This document shows positions 1 to 10,006 of a stretch of DNA of 64,000 nt, piece by piece (position 1 is the stretch's first letter; every line of letters begins with the position of its first letter). The stretch covers positions 7,708,668 through 7,772,667 of the forward strand of contig SMSO01000032.1 in assembly GCA_004764695.1 (NCBI GenBank), given 5' to 3'. This DNA comes from Schizochytrium sp. TIO01. Taxonomy: Eukaryota > Sar > Bigyra > Thraustochytrida > Thraustochytriidae. The translations under genes were made by a program, and so were the position numbers. Under the pieces are notes generated by a model. That model was given only the letters and a program-made list of their open reading frames with translations. It did no database searches and was not told where the DNA came from.

Positions 1-2
1 AG

Positions 3-2063
3 CGTGGGGACAATAAGCAGTATACCCTTGCCCTGCGTAGGCTGCTTGACGAAATGGGGTTCACAAAGACCCTCATTGTTTCTAACGACGGTAATGCAAA
101 CAAAATTTGTCCGAAGCTCGGTGAGGACAAAGAGTATGCTGACGCAGTTGACATTGTTGGCTTGCACTATCCAAATGACCTTGACAAAAATATCGCACAA
201 AGCTGTGCACCTTTAGGGAAAACAATTTGGTCTGCAGAAGAAAGCTCATCATATGATGATCTCAACGGCGCTGCTTGCTGGGCACGAGTGATCGCATCTC
301 ATTATATTCTAAATAACATGACGTCCAATATCATGTGGAATCTAGTCGGTTCTTACATGCATGGCACTAATTGGTACGCTTCGTCTATCCTCACGGCTGT
401 GCAGCCTTGGTCTGGGTTCTACGAGAGTGGGGAAATGCCAGTTGTATGGTCAACAGCTCATTATACTCAATTTTCAGCTCCTGGGTGGAAAATTCTTCCT
501 GTTGGACATGGCTCAGGAGAGTTAGCCAAAGGTGGCTACTATGTGACTTTGGTCTCACCTGATGGCCAGGACTTCTCAATCATCATTGTTAAAATTTCCC
601 AAGACCATGCTTCGTGTACAAGGCCCCGCTTATGGAATTTCGACACGTCCCCAGAGACTGCTCGTATTATACTCGGGGATTCGTTACGCAAATTAATTGA
701 GTCGAAACCTCTCTATGGCCGCTATTCCAATTTTGAATCCACAGATATCCCAGCACCTATCTTTGAGCCTTATCAGGTCTCCATCGAAAATGATGGCGTC
801 CTTACCATCGATATTCAAGTTGGAGCAGTCTATACGATCAGTACAATCAGTTCCTCGCACAAAGGTAAAGCAAAAACTCAAGATTCTCGGGATAATGTAC
901 CTTCATTTCCTATACCATTTTATGATGACTTTACAAAGTACAATTGTTCCGGCTGCTTGCCACATTTCCTAAGCGACCAGATGGGAATATTCGAGATACA
1001 CAGCAAGCCTTCTGTACTACGGCAAGTAACACCTGAGGCCCCAATTCACTGGGCAGAATTCCCTCTTGGCCCTCTTTCAGTGATTGGTATGACTGAGTGG
1101 GAGGATGTTAATATTACGTCACGGTTTCGTATTCCCCTTGAAGCCTCTAAACTAGCTGCGCAAAAGAAGGTCGCCCCAGCTGCGTGTCTTGCCACGCGCA
1201 CAAACCAATATTGGAACACAGGTGTAGTTTTTTGCGCGTCAACAGAAAAATGGGTTATTCGTTATGGTGGGCCGCCTCGAGATACAGTTGTGAGTGCACA
1301 CGACGATAATGTCATCACGAGTGGTTCCATTCACATTGAGAGTGATGAGTGGCAGCGCATGTCGATTACTGTGGTCGGCGATGTTTTGAAGGCAGCTTCT
1401 ATTAATGATGTACAGCTCATCCAACAAGATCTGAAGCTTCGCTCTAGGGATAACGGCTTTGCGGGCCTTGCAGTGAATGGCTATTTCCCTATAGAATTTG
1501 CCGATTTGTCGATTCAACCTGCCGGGCCTAAATGGCAGACCCGCCCAGAAACAACTCGTTTCACCGCTGGGATGCGGCTCGGCGTTCGTGAGTGTACACC
1601 TAACGGTATCTTTGACTCGGCGCAAGCGTTTGAACTTCGTGCCAATTGGCAAATTCGGCACGTAGAATCAATTGAGGGCCTCGAGAATGATGACATGAGG
1701 CGCAATTCACTTTGTGCTGAGGCTGCCCATGATGGTTCATTGTATTTGCAAGCATGTGACATCAAGTCGGAGCAAGAATTCCGAAATGATTATACTACTA
1801 TTCGGAACCAGGAAGCTGCACTCCACAATAAAGCAGGAGATTTACAGGGCGTGCCTAATGGTAATGCTTTTGTCGGAAATCCTGTGCTTCCGAATGAAGC
1901 AACCTTCAAGCGTTGGGCATATTTTCCAAACACACTTCAGCTACGCTCGCAGCTTCACTACAACTCAGCAGTTGGCTCCCCCCAGTGTCTGACAGTACTG
2001 GGCGACACGACAGCAAGCCTCAAAAGTATTAGTCGAGACGCCATTAAAATGGCTGTTGCGTAA
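3..2063 (+). CDS. GALC: Galactocerebrosidase (GH59), 5'-truncated by window edge, with C-terminal lectin-like extension
   Basis: Lysosomal-type beta-galactosidase that removes galactose from galactosylceramide and related lipids. The frame is open from base 3, so the N-terminal part with the acid/base Glu lies outside the window. The stretch around base 231 reads TIWSAEES, matching the WSSED nucleophile region of animal GALC; the likely nucleophile Glu is at 237-239. It is followed by GACWxRxxxxxYxxxxMTSxxxWNL-like and QPWSGFYE blocks typical of the GH59 TIM barrel. A beta-sandwich and the GALC lectin domain follow; the block NGFAGLAVNGYFPIEFADL (~1458-1514) corresponds to the extreme C-terminus of human GALC. 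About 180 further residues follow (~1524-2060) with spaced QAFEL, LCAEA, LYLQAC and IRN elements, like an R-type beta-trefoil lectin. Family call is sure; the extension's fold is inference. Confidence 0.93.
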   Translation, partial: RGDNKQYTLALRRLLDEMGFTKTLIVSNDGNANKICPKLGEDKEYADAVDIVGLHYPNDLDKNIAQSCAPLGKTIWSAEESSSYDDLNGAACWARVIASHYILNNMTSNIMWNLVGSYMHGTNWYASSILTAVQPWSGFYESGEMPVVWSTAHYTQFSAPGWKILPVGHGSGELAKGGYYVTLVSPDGQDFSIIIVKISQDHASCTRPRLWNFDTSPETARIILGDSLRKLIESKPLYGRYSNFESTDIPAPIFEPYQVSIENDGVLTIDIQVGAVYTISTISSSHKGKAKTQDSRDNVPSFPIPFYDDFTKYNCSGCLPHFLSDQMGIFEIHSKPSVLRQVTPEAPIHWAEFPLGPLSVIGMTEWEDVNITSRFRIPLEASKLAAQKKVAPAACLATRTNQYWNTGVVFCASTEKWVIRYGGPPRDTVVSAHDDNVITSGSIHIESDEWQRMSITVVGDVLKAASINDVQLIQQDLKLRSRDNGFAGLAVNGYFPIEFADLSIQPAGPKWQTRPETTRFTAGMRLGVRECTPNGIFDSAQAFELRANWQIRHVESIEGLENDDMRRNSLCAEAAHDGSLYLQACDIKSEQEFRNDYTTIRNQEAALHNKAGDLQGVPNGNAFVGNPVLPNEATFKRWAYFPNTLQLRSQLHYNSAVGSPQCLTVLGDTTASLKSISRDAIKMAVA

Positions 2064-2324
2064 AACTCCATAATTGTGAGATAAAATATTTTAAATTTAA
2101 TTTTTTACTTCATAGAGCAGGAGCGTGGAAAGTTGGGGAAGTGAAGTTTCACTGGAAAAAGTACCTGCATCAGTTATTAAGGATGATGTAATTGCATCTT
2201 ATAACTAATCTACATAAAAAGTCAAACTCCAGCCTTTCCAAAGCCCCCCCTCCCCGCCTAAGCGAAACTCAAACAAAACAAAAGTTAATGGCAGATTTTA
2301 CTTTCAAAAGATTTGTTTTAAATT

Positions 2325-3938
2325 TTACATGGTCACAGTTCCTGATACGTGAAATTTACTCGCCTCAGAAACCTTGATATCGACACGCTTTCCAATCAGA
2401 GTATCATCGCGAGGGGTAATAACAACCTTTACATAGGAGTCAGTATGACCAATATTCTGGGATCCATCACGGGAAATCTCTTCTGAAATCCAACATGGCA
2501 CCGTCTGTCCTACAAGGTGTTCGTGAGGAAAATACGTTTCAAAGTAGGCTGAGATCCGCCGACTGCGGTCCTTCACAACCTGGGTTTGCAATCGCTTCAT
2601 CTTTGCTGCAGGTGTGCCAGGTCGGGGGTAGAATTGAGAAATATTGAGCACAGGAAACTTGTACTTCTCAACAAGCTTCATTGTCTCATCAAAGTCCTCA
2701 TCTGTCTCAGTAGGAAAACCGCAAATTATATCTGTGGCCAAAGTAAGTCCCGGAACGTGCTTTAGCATATAATCAGCGACTCGCTCAAATTCTTCAACAG
2801 TATACTCTCGACGCATGGCCTCCAAGACGGCGTTGCTGCCAGATTGCACAGGAATGTGAAGGAACTTAAACATATAGCCACTGCGCATTGCCTCAGCAAT
2901 TCGATCAAGTTGTGCAAGGATGAATGGTGGGTTGGTCATGCCAAGGCGTAACATCCGGTCTGGAAGGCCACGAGCAGCAAATGTTTGAGTAAGCTTTTCG
3001 AGGAGAGTACCAAGGTTGGTACCTAGATCGCGACCGTAGGCTCCTGTATCCTCACTAGCCAGCCAGATCTCACGGGCAGCACGATCTCCTGTAGCAGGAT
3101 CGTCTTCTTCTTGAAGAACCTTTTCAACGCGAGCAATAATGGCGTCTGGATCGTAGCTTCCAAGCTTGCCCCGAGCATGCTTCGTTTTACAGTACGTGCA
3201 GCTTCCAAGACAACCTGTGCTGAGCGGCACAATCTCCACAAGTTTATTCTTGCGAACCTTGGGCATATCAAGTCGTGGGAGTTCTTTCTTGCCCAGCAGA
3301 CGGACGGTGTTACCCTGCAATGTTTGTTCAACCACCTCTACAATTCGGTCGATCTGTGTCACGCCAAGCATGCTTGTGCCCTCGAGGCCCTTTAGCTTGC
3401 GATCAGCTTGAGGCACGCAGCCAGCGACAACAACGGCCTTGCCCTGAGCTTTTCCCTGCTCAACAACGTGGAGAAATGCCGATTGAGAGGGGTCTTTTAC
3501 AGTGCAGCTGTTCACCAACCAGACGTCAGCATCCTCCTTGGATGCAGTTTGCCTGTAACCATACGCCTCCAGAGCGCCTTCCATGTATTCGCCATCACTC
3601 ACATTGTGTGAACATCCGAACGTCTTGCTCCAGAAGCGACCCACTCCAGGTACCCGGCTACGCTGTACACTGGATTCTGCAGAACTTGAACCAGAAACTT
3701 GGGCATATTCTGCGGAAGTGTTTTTACTGGTGCTATTGATACCATCGTTGATTGGCTTGTCGTTGTTGGAATCATTTTCGGTGTTCGAGGTGGACGTCTC
3801 AAGAACAAATTCGTCATAGTCATCATGATCATTGTCATAAACATTGCGAGGAGCATGTACACGAACAATCCCGCCCAAATCAAGTGATCCTGCGGAGGGC
3901 TGATCCCCCGCCACAAAAAGGTCCTCAATGTCATCCAT
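2325..3938 (-). CDS. CDKAL1: CDKAL1-type tRNA t6A37 methylthiotransferase
   Basis: Radical-SAM enzyme that converts t6A to ms2t6A at position 37 of lysine tRNA. The ATG at 3938 begins MDDIEDLF, like the N-terminus of animal CDKAL1, in a good context (G at -3 and +4); the frame stays open a little further upstream but without an ATG. Visible parts of the 537-residue protein: an acidic, Ser/Asn-rich N-terminus; an MTTase domain with Fe-S cysteines C109 (FGCSHN), C145 (NSCTV) and C174 (AGCVPQ); the radical-SAM cluster C243-x3-C247-x2-C250 in TGCLGSCTYCKTKHARG; then EDTGAYGRD, IPVQSGS, DIICGFPTE and QFYPRPGTPAAKM; and a C-terminal TRAM-like domain. It ends soon after TRAM and lacks the hydrophobic tail anchor of vertebrate CDKAL1. 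Its 3' end faces the GALC gene with a 261 bp gap. Confidence 0.95.
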   Translation of the reverse strand: MDDIEDLFVAGDQPSAGSLDLGGIVRVHAPRNVYDNDHDDYDEFVLETSTSNTENDSNNDKPINDGINSTSKNTSAEYAQVSGSSSAESSVQRSRVPGVGRFWSKTFGCSHNVSDGEYMEGALEAYGYRQTASKEDADVWLVNSCTVKDPSQSAFLHVVEQGKAQGKAVVVAGCVPQADRKLKGLEGTSMLGVTQIDRIVEVVEQTLQGNTVRLLGKKELPRLDMPKVRKNKLVEIVPLSTGCLGSCTYCKTKHARGKLGSYDPDAIIARVEKVLQEEDDPATGDRAAREIWLASEDTGAYGRDLGTNLGTLLEKLTQTFAARGLPDRMLRLGMTNPPFILAQLDRIAEAMRSGYMFKFLHIPVQSGSNAVLEAMRREYTVEEFERVADYMLKHVPGLTLATDIICGFPTETDEDFDETMKLVEKYKFPVLNISQFYPRPGTPAAKMKRLQTQVVKDRSRRISAYFETYFPHEHLVGQTVPCWISEEISRDGSQNIGHTDSYVKVVITPRDDTLIGKRVDIKVSEASKFHVSGTVTM

Positions 3939-5680
3939 CGCGAAAGCAGGAATCAGCAGCTGTGGCTGACAAAGAAGCAACTGCAGCAAAGAAAATAAAG
4001 GACCTGATAACGATCTTCAACGAAGAGTCAAATCAAAGCAAGAAGATGGCCTCTATTTCGCCTTTCTCTGCTTTGAATGGCCAAATGGGGCAACGACTCT
4101 GCCTTGTGATCATGTCTTGTAAAGGCAGCGTCTCCATCAGTCTATTTACTTCAATCACAAAGAAAAAGAAAAAAAAAAATGAATTAAAACGCACTCTAGT
4201 ACGTAATAAGTACAGTATGACTAGTGGTGAAAAGAAAGAAAAGAAAAGGTAGTAGGAGTAATTAGCTGATAATAAGGAGGTAAATAGTTGGTAGCTACGT
4301 GCTAGCAACACAATAACAGTGACAACAAGAAACAAAATAATGGAGCTTATCTGTCGAAAGCTGCGTAAGCACCTCGGTCGTTAAACTAAGTAAAAATCAC
4401 TACGCGCTTCAATGAACATACACACCATGCTCAAATGGCAATGCGCAACTTAACCATCGATAAGGAGCATACACGACATTTGTTAAACAAGCAGGTACGT
4501 CCGTACTCAGTTTTCTCTTGCGAACTTTGTAAAAGACACGGTTTGAGTCTTCGAAAGTCAAAACATAAGGCGTAGAATGTCTTAATCAGGATAAATGTGC
4601 AGCTGCAATTGTGTCTTTTAAAACAGGTCAAATTGGCTTTATCCACTGCCTAGTACTGCAAGTATTATATTTATATTCGAGTGTCTAGAATGGCTTGGGT
4701 AGGTAAACCTATCCTTTCTTTTGGTCCCTCATTATGTAGGTAGGTAGAAGTGAATTAAAAAAACCAAAATTGCTTTAAGAAACCAAAAGTGAGCCACAAT
4801 CCCATTGTTGAAGGTATTAAATGTTTGTTATCTGTTTGTTTTTCAAGATAATATCAAGTTTTGTTTCAAACAGGTATGATGAGTTGCTTCAAGTATTGCA
4901 GATCTGGTTCACTTGACTGACGCTAGCTTATGGACACAACGGCTACCAAATAGTCGTACTTCATCAAAATCTCAATATGTGTTACTACGTAGCGAGCGGG
5001 GATAGTATGTCTAGAAAGGTATATCATAAACAGACTTTGCTTTCACATCACTACTTTCATGTTTGGATATCGAAGCGCTCCTTTTTTTTCTTTTTCACTA
5101 AGATAAAATAAATTAAACAAGAACACTCCGAATCGATACAATCTTAGAACGAGATGTACAATTTTAGTCTAGTAATTTGAATCAGCGAACTGGTTTTGAT
5201 TGATCCCAACCCTATGATAGTCTTTGCAACGCATTCGAAATGTCTAGTACGTATGTATGCTATGCATATAGGTAGACATATTTAGTAGCTAGCAATAGTA
5301 GTATATTGGTGTATTTACGACCATTTCTTAAGCATGACGTATGTAAAAGGACTGGTAATCCTACTAGGTAGGAGGTCCAATGCTACCTAGGCATAGGTAG
5401 GTAGGCACCTACTAACTAGACACAGACGGCCATCAACCAACTCAGAGACCAAAGAAATACCTGGAGGTCTTGACGACTTGGGTAGTCCTGTAGCTCATTG
5501 TTGTGAGAGCATTTTTACAATACAGAGGCGCGACGTTGCCTAACCTCTGCTTCTACACCTTCAATTTGATACAACCACTTCTTTGTTGACTAGTCGTTTT
5601 GGTTTAAGGTTTGAGGCTTGGAGTTTGAGGTTTGAGGCCTGATTTGATTTTGATTGGCTGGCGGTAAAGAGAATCCAAAC
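3939..5680. other. Divergent spacer CDKAL1/GRC3
   Basis: 1.7 kb AT-rich sequence between two outward-facing start codons, presumably holding both promoters and 5' UTRs. I see no coding signal. It contains TAGGTAGGTAG at 4736-4748 and an inverted arrangement of the same motif at 5393-5413. Imperfect tandem TTTGAGG units lie at ~5601-5638, just upstream of the GRC3 start. Confidence 0.6.
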
Positions 5681-6988
5681 ATGGCACCAACAGCGTCAAA
5701 GAACTCACTTTGGCAAAGTAGCAATGTGCAAGAAGCTGATGTTATCATCAGCGAGACATGGGAGAAGGCTTTGCAGTCAATTACTCGAAAGGCGTCCCGC
5801 ATCAACGAGTCAGAGGAAGGAGACAGAATGATTCTGGCTGTCGTAGGTGGCAAAGGCCTTGGAAAGTCGACGTTTGTACGATTGGCAGCAAATAAAATAC
5901 AAGCATCCGTATCATCAGATGTACGGTGCTTTCTGATCGACACTGACCCTGGACAACCGATTCTCGATCTACCTGGAACCCTCGGCCTGTTCGAGGCCAA
6001 AACCATGAACAGCGAGGATGACACGAAGGCTGCCTCAAGGAAAAGAAAAAAGGCTGCCAGCAAGAAGCGCCCACGCTCAGAGTCAGGTACAGCATCAGGC
6101 CAAGTAACCTGGGAGCAACAGAAGTCATTCTTCTTAGGTGATACGAGTCCTGCGACTCACCCTAGTACATTCATGGACAGCATCCACAATCTTGTTCGAA
6201 CATATGAGACCCTGACCGAGGGAAGCCCATCTGTGCTGATTTTGAACTTCCATGGCTGGACGATCGGCCTCGGTTCGGAAATGGCCAATGCAATGCTTAA
6301 GTCCGCCAATGTTAACTACGTGGTTCACATTCGTCACACGTCTCGAGCTGACACCATCGAGTATGATGCTAAGTCTTTGGATCGCGTCTACCGATTGCAG
6401 CCTGCTCATGTGGGTGGCTCATCTGAGGTTGCAAAAGACCAGCGCTTTGAGCGCATTTGTCATTACTTTGGTGCACCTTCATTGACTGATCTCGAACTGA
6501 AACAGTCGTTCCCTCTTCGGGTGCCAAGCGACGTAGAAATCTGCACAGTTCGTGAAGATGAAGGCTTAGACGCCGATCTGTTGATGGCCGCAGACGGTGC
6601 ATTTGTTGGCCTTTGCCGGCGTGCTCCGCTAGATACAAACAGTGAAAGTGACGATGACGCTGATGAGGATGGAAATAAAATGCTCCAGTCCAATTCTTTC
6701 GAATACCTTGGCATGGGATTTGTGTCGTATGCAGGGTCAGATCAGGTACTTCATATCGTATCTCCTATTAAGAAGGAAACCTTGTTTGAGCAAGGCATTA
6801 CACATGTCGTTCTTGGAAGCCAGGGCGCCCCGCTTATGCAGTGGTTAGCCAAGAACTCAGAAAGCTGCTCACGAAAGATGCATAAACCTTTTTTTGTTGA
6901 TGCTGAGCTGAGCGTTGATCTTGTGCCTCCTTCCAACGTCAACAAAAAGAATCTCAAGCGCAGAAGACTTACACACCGCAAGAAGTAA
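5681..6988 (+). CDS. GRC3: GRC3/NOL9-like polynucleotide 5'-hydroxyl kinase
   Basis: Nucleolar RNA 5'-kinase of the Clp1/Grc3 family, needed in yeast and human for ITS2 processing of pre-rRNA. The start is the ATG at 5681 (AAACATGGC); the frame is open upstream but only with a non-ATG codon. The 435-residue protein shows a Walker A loop G56-x4-G61-K62-S63-T64, the family's DTDPGQ motif at 87-92 (Walker B region), a Lys/Arg-rich insert at about 116-135 that looks like a nuclear localisation signal, and a FLGDTSP block after it, as in Clp1/Grc3 proteins. The C-terminus is very basic (KKNLKRRRLTHRKK). It is shorter than human NOL9 (about 700 residues) and lacks its long N-terminal region. The 3' end faces the SELENOF-like gene, 264 bp away. 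Confidence 0.9.
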   Translation: MAPTASKNSLWQSSNVQEADVIISETWEKALQSITRKASRINESEEGDRMILAVVGGKGLGKSTFVRLAANKIQASVSSDVRCFLIDTDPGQPILDLPGTLGLFEAKTMNSEDDTKAASRKRKKAASKKRPRSESGTASGQVTWEQQKSFFLGDTSPATHPSTFMDSIHNLVRTYETLTEGSPSVLILNFHGWTIGLGSEMANAMLKSANVNYVVHIRHTSRADTIEYDAKSLDRVYRLQPAHVGGSSEVAKDQRFERICHYFGAPSLTDLELKQSFPLRVPSDVEICTVREDEGLDADLLMAADGAFVGLCRRAPLDTNSESDDDADEDGNKMLQSNSFEYLGMGFVSYAGSDQVLHIVSPIKKETLFEQGITHVVLGSQGAPLMQWLAKNSESCSRKMHKPFFVDAELSVDLVPPSNVNKKNLKRRRLTHRKK

Positions 6989-7252
6989 AAAAACAGAAAG
7001 AGTTCCTTGGCACTCAATCGGTATACAAAAACAACTAAAGCAAGTGAAACTACACGATTCACATTTACGTCTGAACGATTGCAGGCAGCCATGCCGTGTT
7101 GTCTGTCTATAGATGAAGAGTGGTCATACCTTAGCAATGCCCCAAGTATCACCTGCTTCTTTGCTATGAGAAAACGCATTCAGTGATTGGAGAATACTAA
7201 TAGAGTTCTTGTGTGTGATGACCTTCTAAACCTATAATACTTTTTAAAACAT

Positions 7253-7777
7253 TTAAATGTTGATTTTGTGAGCAAGGAAATCTTCAATTTCCTCTGCACT
7301 CCACCTTCCCACCTCTATGCGACGTACAGCATCTCCATCCTCGTTACGCAGAATGAGTACTGGCCCACGTGTGAATCGATCTGTAATTGAAAGTGCCTTG
7401 CCAAAACGAGTGCTGCGGGAGTCTACAAATTCTGATACTGATGGGAAAGCAGCAATGCGAAAGCGGTCGATTACCAGCTCTGCACTAGCAACATCTTCTC
7501 CCGAATCTAAAGCTTCTTCATTACCCTGAAGCTCTTGGCAGCACTGCTCACACATATCAATAACTGCATCAATTTGGGCTAGATCATTATTTCCAGAAGA
7601 TAGAACCTCATCCAATGTCTGAGCCAATCGAACACAAGTTCCACATGAAAGTTTCTCGGGGTCAAATCCGAAGGAAACACAATCCTGTAATTCTACTGGC
7701 GTATCTTGTCCTGCCACAGCCAAGGTAACTGCAACAGACAGCAGAATGTAGACTTGAGTTAGAGTGCGTAGGAGCAT
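7253..7777 (-). CDS. SELENOF: SELENOF/Sep15-like ER protein without Sec or redox motif
   Basis: 174 residues. Residues 1-23 form a signal peptide. Six cysteines follow at 33, 45, 48, 76, 79 and 80 with the spacing C..GF..CxxC..CxxCC of the UGGT-binding domain of SELENOF. A C-terminal thioredoxin-like part (101-174) has AAFPSVSEFV, RGPVLIL and ...EEIEDFLAHKI, matching SELENOF block by block. In SELENOF the redox motif is C-G-U-K; here the aligned residues are D104-R105-F106-R107, so neither selenocysteine nor a replacement cysteine is present. It probably binds the glycoprotein folding sensor UGGT in the ER but cannot do dithiol exchange at that site. The start ATG at 7777 has A at -3; a longer frame lacks an ATG. 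No SECIS is expected. Confidence 0.78.
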   Translation of the reverse strand: MLLRTLTQVYILLSVAVTLAVAGQDTPVELQDCVSFGFDPEKLSCGTCVRLAQTLDEVLSSGNNDLAQIDAVIDMCEQCCQELQGNEEALDSGEDVASAELVIDRFRIAAFPSVSEFVDSRSTRFGKALSITDRFTRGPVLILRNEDGDAVRRIEVGRWSAEEIEDFLAHKINI

Positions 7778-8563
7778 TGTGAGATCGACCACTCTTTTTT
7801 CCAATAGAGAGGGTTTGGGCTCTGTCCAACTTTGGAAATAACTGAAGGCAGTACGTGGGAAATACGCTCAGCCTCCCCTGGTGTTAGTTAGTCTTGGAGA
7901 AAATGCAAGGTTTTCACAACCTAGGTGCATATCCACCTTGCAAGGACGAATACAACTGTTTTTTATATTAAAAGTTCTGGCCTCCTTAGAATAAATGATG
8001 CACCTAGTAAGTCCTACCCGTTTACTACCTCATATTGTTATATCTGTCAATAAGATTGTATTTCACCAAAGTAATTGAGTGCCGCCCAGCTTCTGATGAC
8101 TCCATCTTCTCCTTGGATTTCTGGGGCAGCCGAATGTCATTCTGCTTCAATGTGAACTACAGCAAGTTACGATCTCCTTTTCGTGTCTTCGCTCGATGTT
8201 GTGGTGATAATCACATTACTGCACTTGAACACTCTCATTAGTCAGAAGTAACTCCTGCTGTCACTCTTTCTTCTGCAAGTTGAGTAAAATCTCAAGGCAA
8301 AGCAATGATTCTAGCTAGAGCAAAATCGACTTTAAATGATTTTCCAATAACAAATACATTTGCTTCGGATGGTCTTGAATTGTCTTTTGCAAATTATTTT
8401 TTCTGAAGGTGAATAACTATGAAAATTTTACAATTACCTCCTTTGCAAATGAATCATATCCCTGTAAACCAATTGCAAGATCGTTCGTCCTTCAAAACGC
8501 TATGAAAGATGCTGTTTTCCTCACTACCACATTTACTATATAAGAGGTATTAATGTTAGGAAT

Positions 8564-8592
8564 GGCATGGATGCTCCAGCATCCATTCTGCC
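8564..8592. repeat. Short perfect hairpin
   Basis: ATGGATGC (8567-8574) and GCATCCAT (8579-8586) form an 8 bp stem with a TCCA loop. An outer GGC/GCC pair (8564-8566, 8590-8592) is offset by a 3-nt bulge. Function unknown; it lies mid-spacer. Confidence 0.6.
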
Positions 8593-9672
8593 ACGTCAGC
8601 TCCTGTTTCTATAGAATTATGCTATGAGGCACTAGGCGGCTCTGGCTATTGCGTTTTTCTAATTATGAATGTTGATTTATTGTTGCTAACTGCTTCTCGA
8701 TGCTCAATGTTGCTATTAAGCAAGTGACTAGGAAGGTAGGTTCTAACTATGAAGTTTGATAAGACGAAAAATAGATAATCTGAGAAACCTAAGTCAACGT
8801 CAACTCTATTCACTTAATGTCAGGAACAACATCAAGCTGGCAGGTCAATGCGAATGTTCGCAACTTCGCAGGCTCCTAATCTTCCAGTGTTTATCCCTTC
8901 AGATTCTTTATGCTTTGCATGAATCACGACACTCAATTTTCAGAGTTTCGTGCGGTTGCAGGTACGTGCTATATTTCATTAAAGTTTATTTATTTATGTA
9001 TGGGAAATTATTCTACCTAGGTACTTCTAATTGCTGTTACGTCCTCCTCAAAGTTGAAGTTCACGCTTTCGTTTCTGTATCGAGACGATAAACAAGCTAT
9101 CTAATATCATCTTGCCTAGACGAAAAGCGCATGTTCTGGTCACTCCAGGTAGTGATGAGGATTTCTTCAATTTTGTGCGCATTATGAATATTCATTTGCA
9201 CATTCAGGATGACGTGTCTGCTTCTTATACAAAAGCCTGTTTTTTCAATTTTAAAAGAAAAGAAAAGAAAACAATTATTAATTTTGAATAGTTAAAACTA
9301 ATATAGAGTACGTATGTACAAAGTAAGTAGTATACATATAGGCTATCAAAACTTGGATGTGTGATAATGAGAAGGAAGACAGAAGTTGTAGAAAGAAGGA
9401 TAATAAGAAAGAAGGCCTCTTGCGCGCATTGCTCGGTCGCACAGGAGCAGGTCTCGCGAAGGCAGAGTGGCCTTGGGTGGACCCTTCTTCAGCTAGGACC
9501 CTCACTGGATTAAAGTGAGGAGCCGAGTTGCCTACTTGTTTGCCTGGCCGCGGTCTTAAAGGCAAGCTATCTGTTGCCGTCAGTATACCGGTCGCAAGTA
9601 GCCAGCTTTGCTGCCAAAGCTAAAGTAATAGAGATCGATAGAGATTTTATACAGCAAAAACAGATCGACTCA

Positions 9673-9706
9673 AGGCGAGGCGAGGCGAGGCGAGGCGAGG
9701 CGAGGC
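9673..9706 (+). repeat. GAGGC pentanucleotide microsatellite
   Basis: Six to seven uninterrupted copies of a GAGGC-type unit, about 300 bp upstream of the COPB1 start codon, so probably in its promoter or 5' UTR. Copy number is likely to vary between strains. Confidence 0.9.
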
Positions 9707-10006
9707 AAGAGAATCGCCGCCTACTAGTACTGTTGGTGCTGCTTCCCGCTGTCTTCGCTTACTTGGTAGCCTTTATTTCGTCTTGAGAGGGACGAAGGAG
9801 AGGCAACGCCACTTGGATATTTGGACATCCAAGTTGCTATAGAGGAGCGAAGAGAAGAGAATATCAGCTGCAAGCTCAGCTGTATTCTCAATCACAATTG
9901 CATAAACCTATTGCATCTGCTCGAGGCTCGTAATTGCTCTACTTGGATTGTTCTGATACCCTTTTCTTTGCCTAGATAGTAGCAAGTAGGTAATCAAGCA
10001 AGCATC

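Larger units (their letters stand above)
7778..10006. other. Divergent spacer SELENOF-like/COPB1
   Basis: 2.2 kb between two outward-facing genes. Frames here begin only with non-ATG codons or have no recognisable product, so I see no gene. It holds a hairpin at 8564-8592, CTACCTAGGTAC at 9013-9024 and a GAGGC pentanucleotide tract at 9673-9706. The last ~400 bp are purine-rich and probably contain the COPB1 promoter and 5' UTR. Confidence 0.6.

Noticed and set aside
8756-9091. 111-codon plus-strand open frame
   Set aside because: Begins with TTG rather than ATG, AT-rich codons, no recognisable motif, lies in a promoter-type spacer.
9574-9786. Open frame over the GAGGC repeat
   Set aside because: Starts with TTG and its composition is set by the microsatellite.
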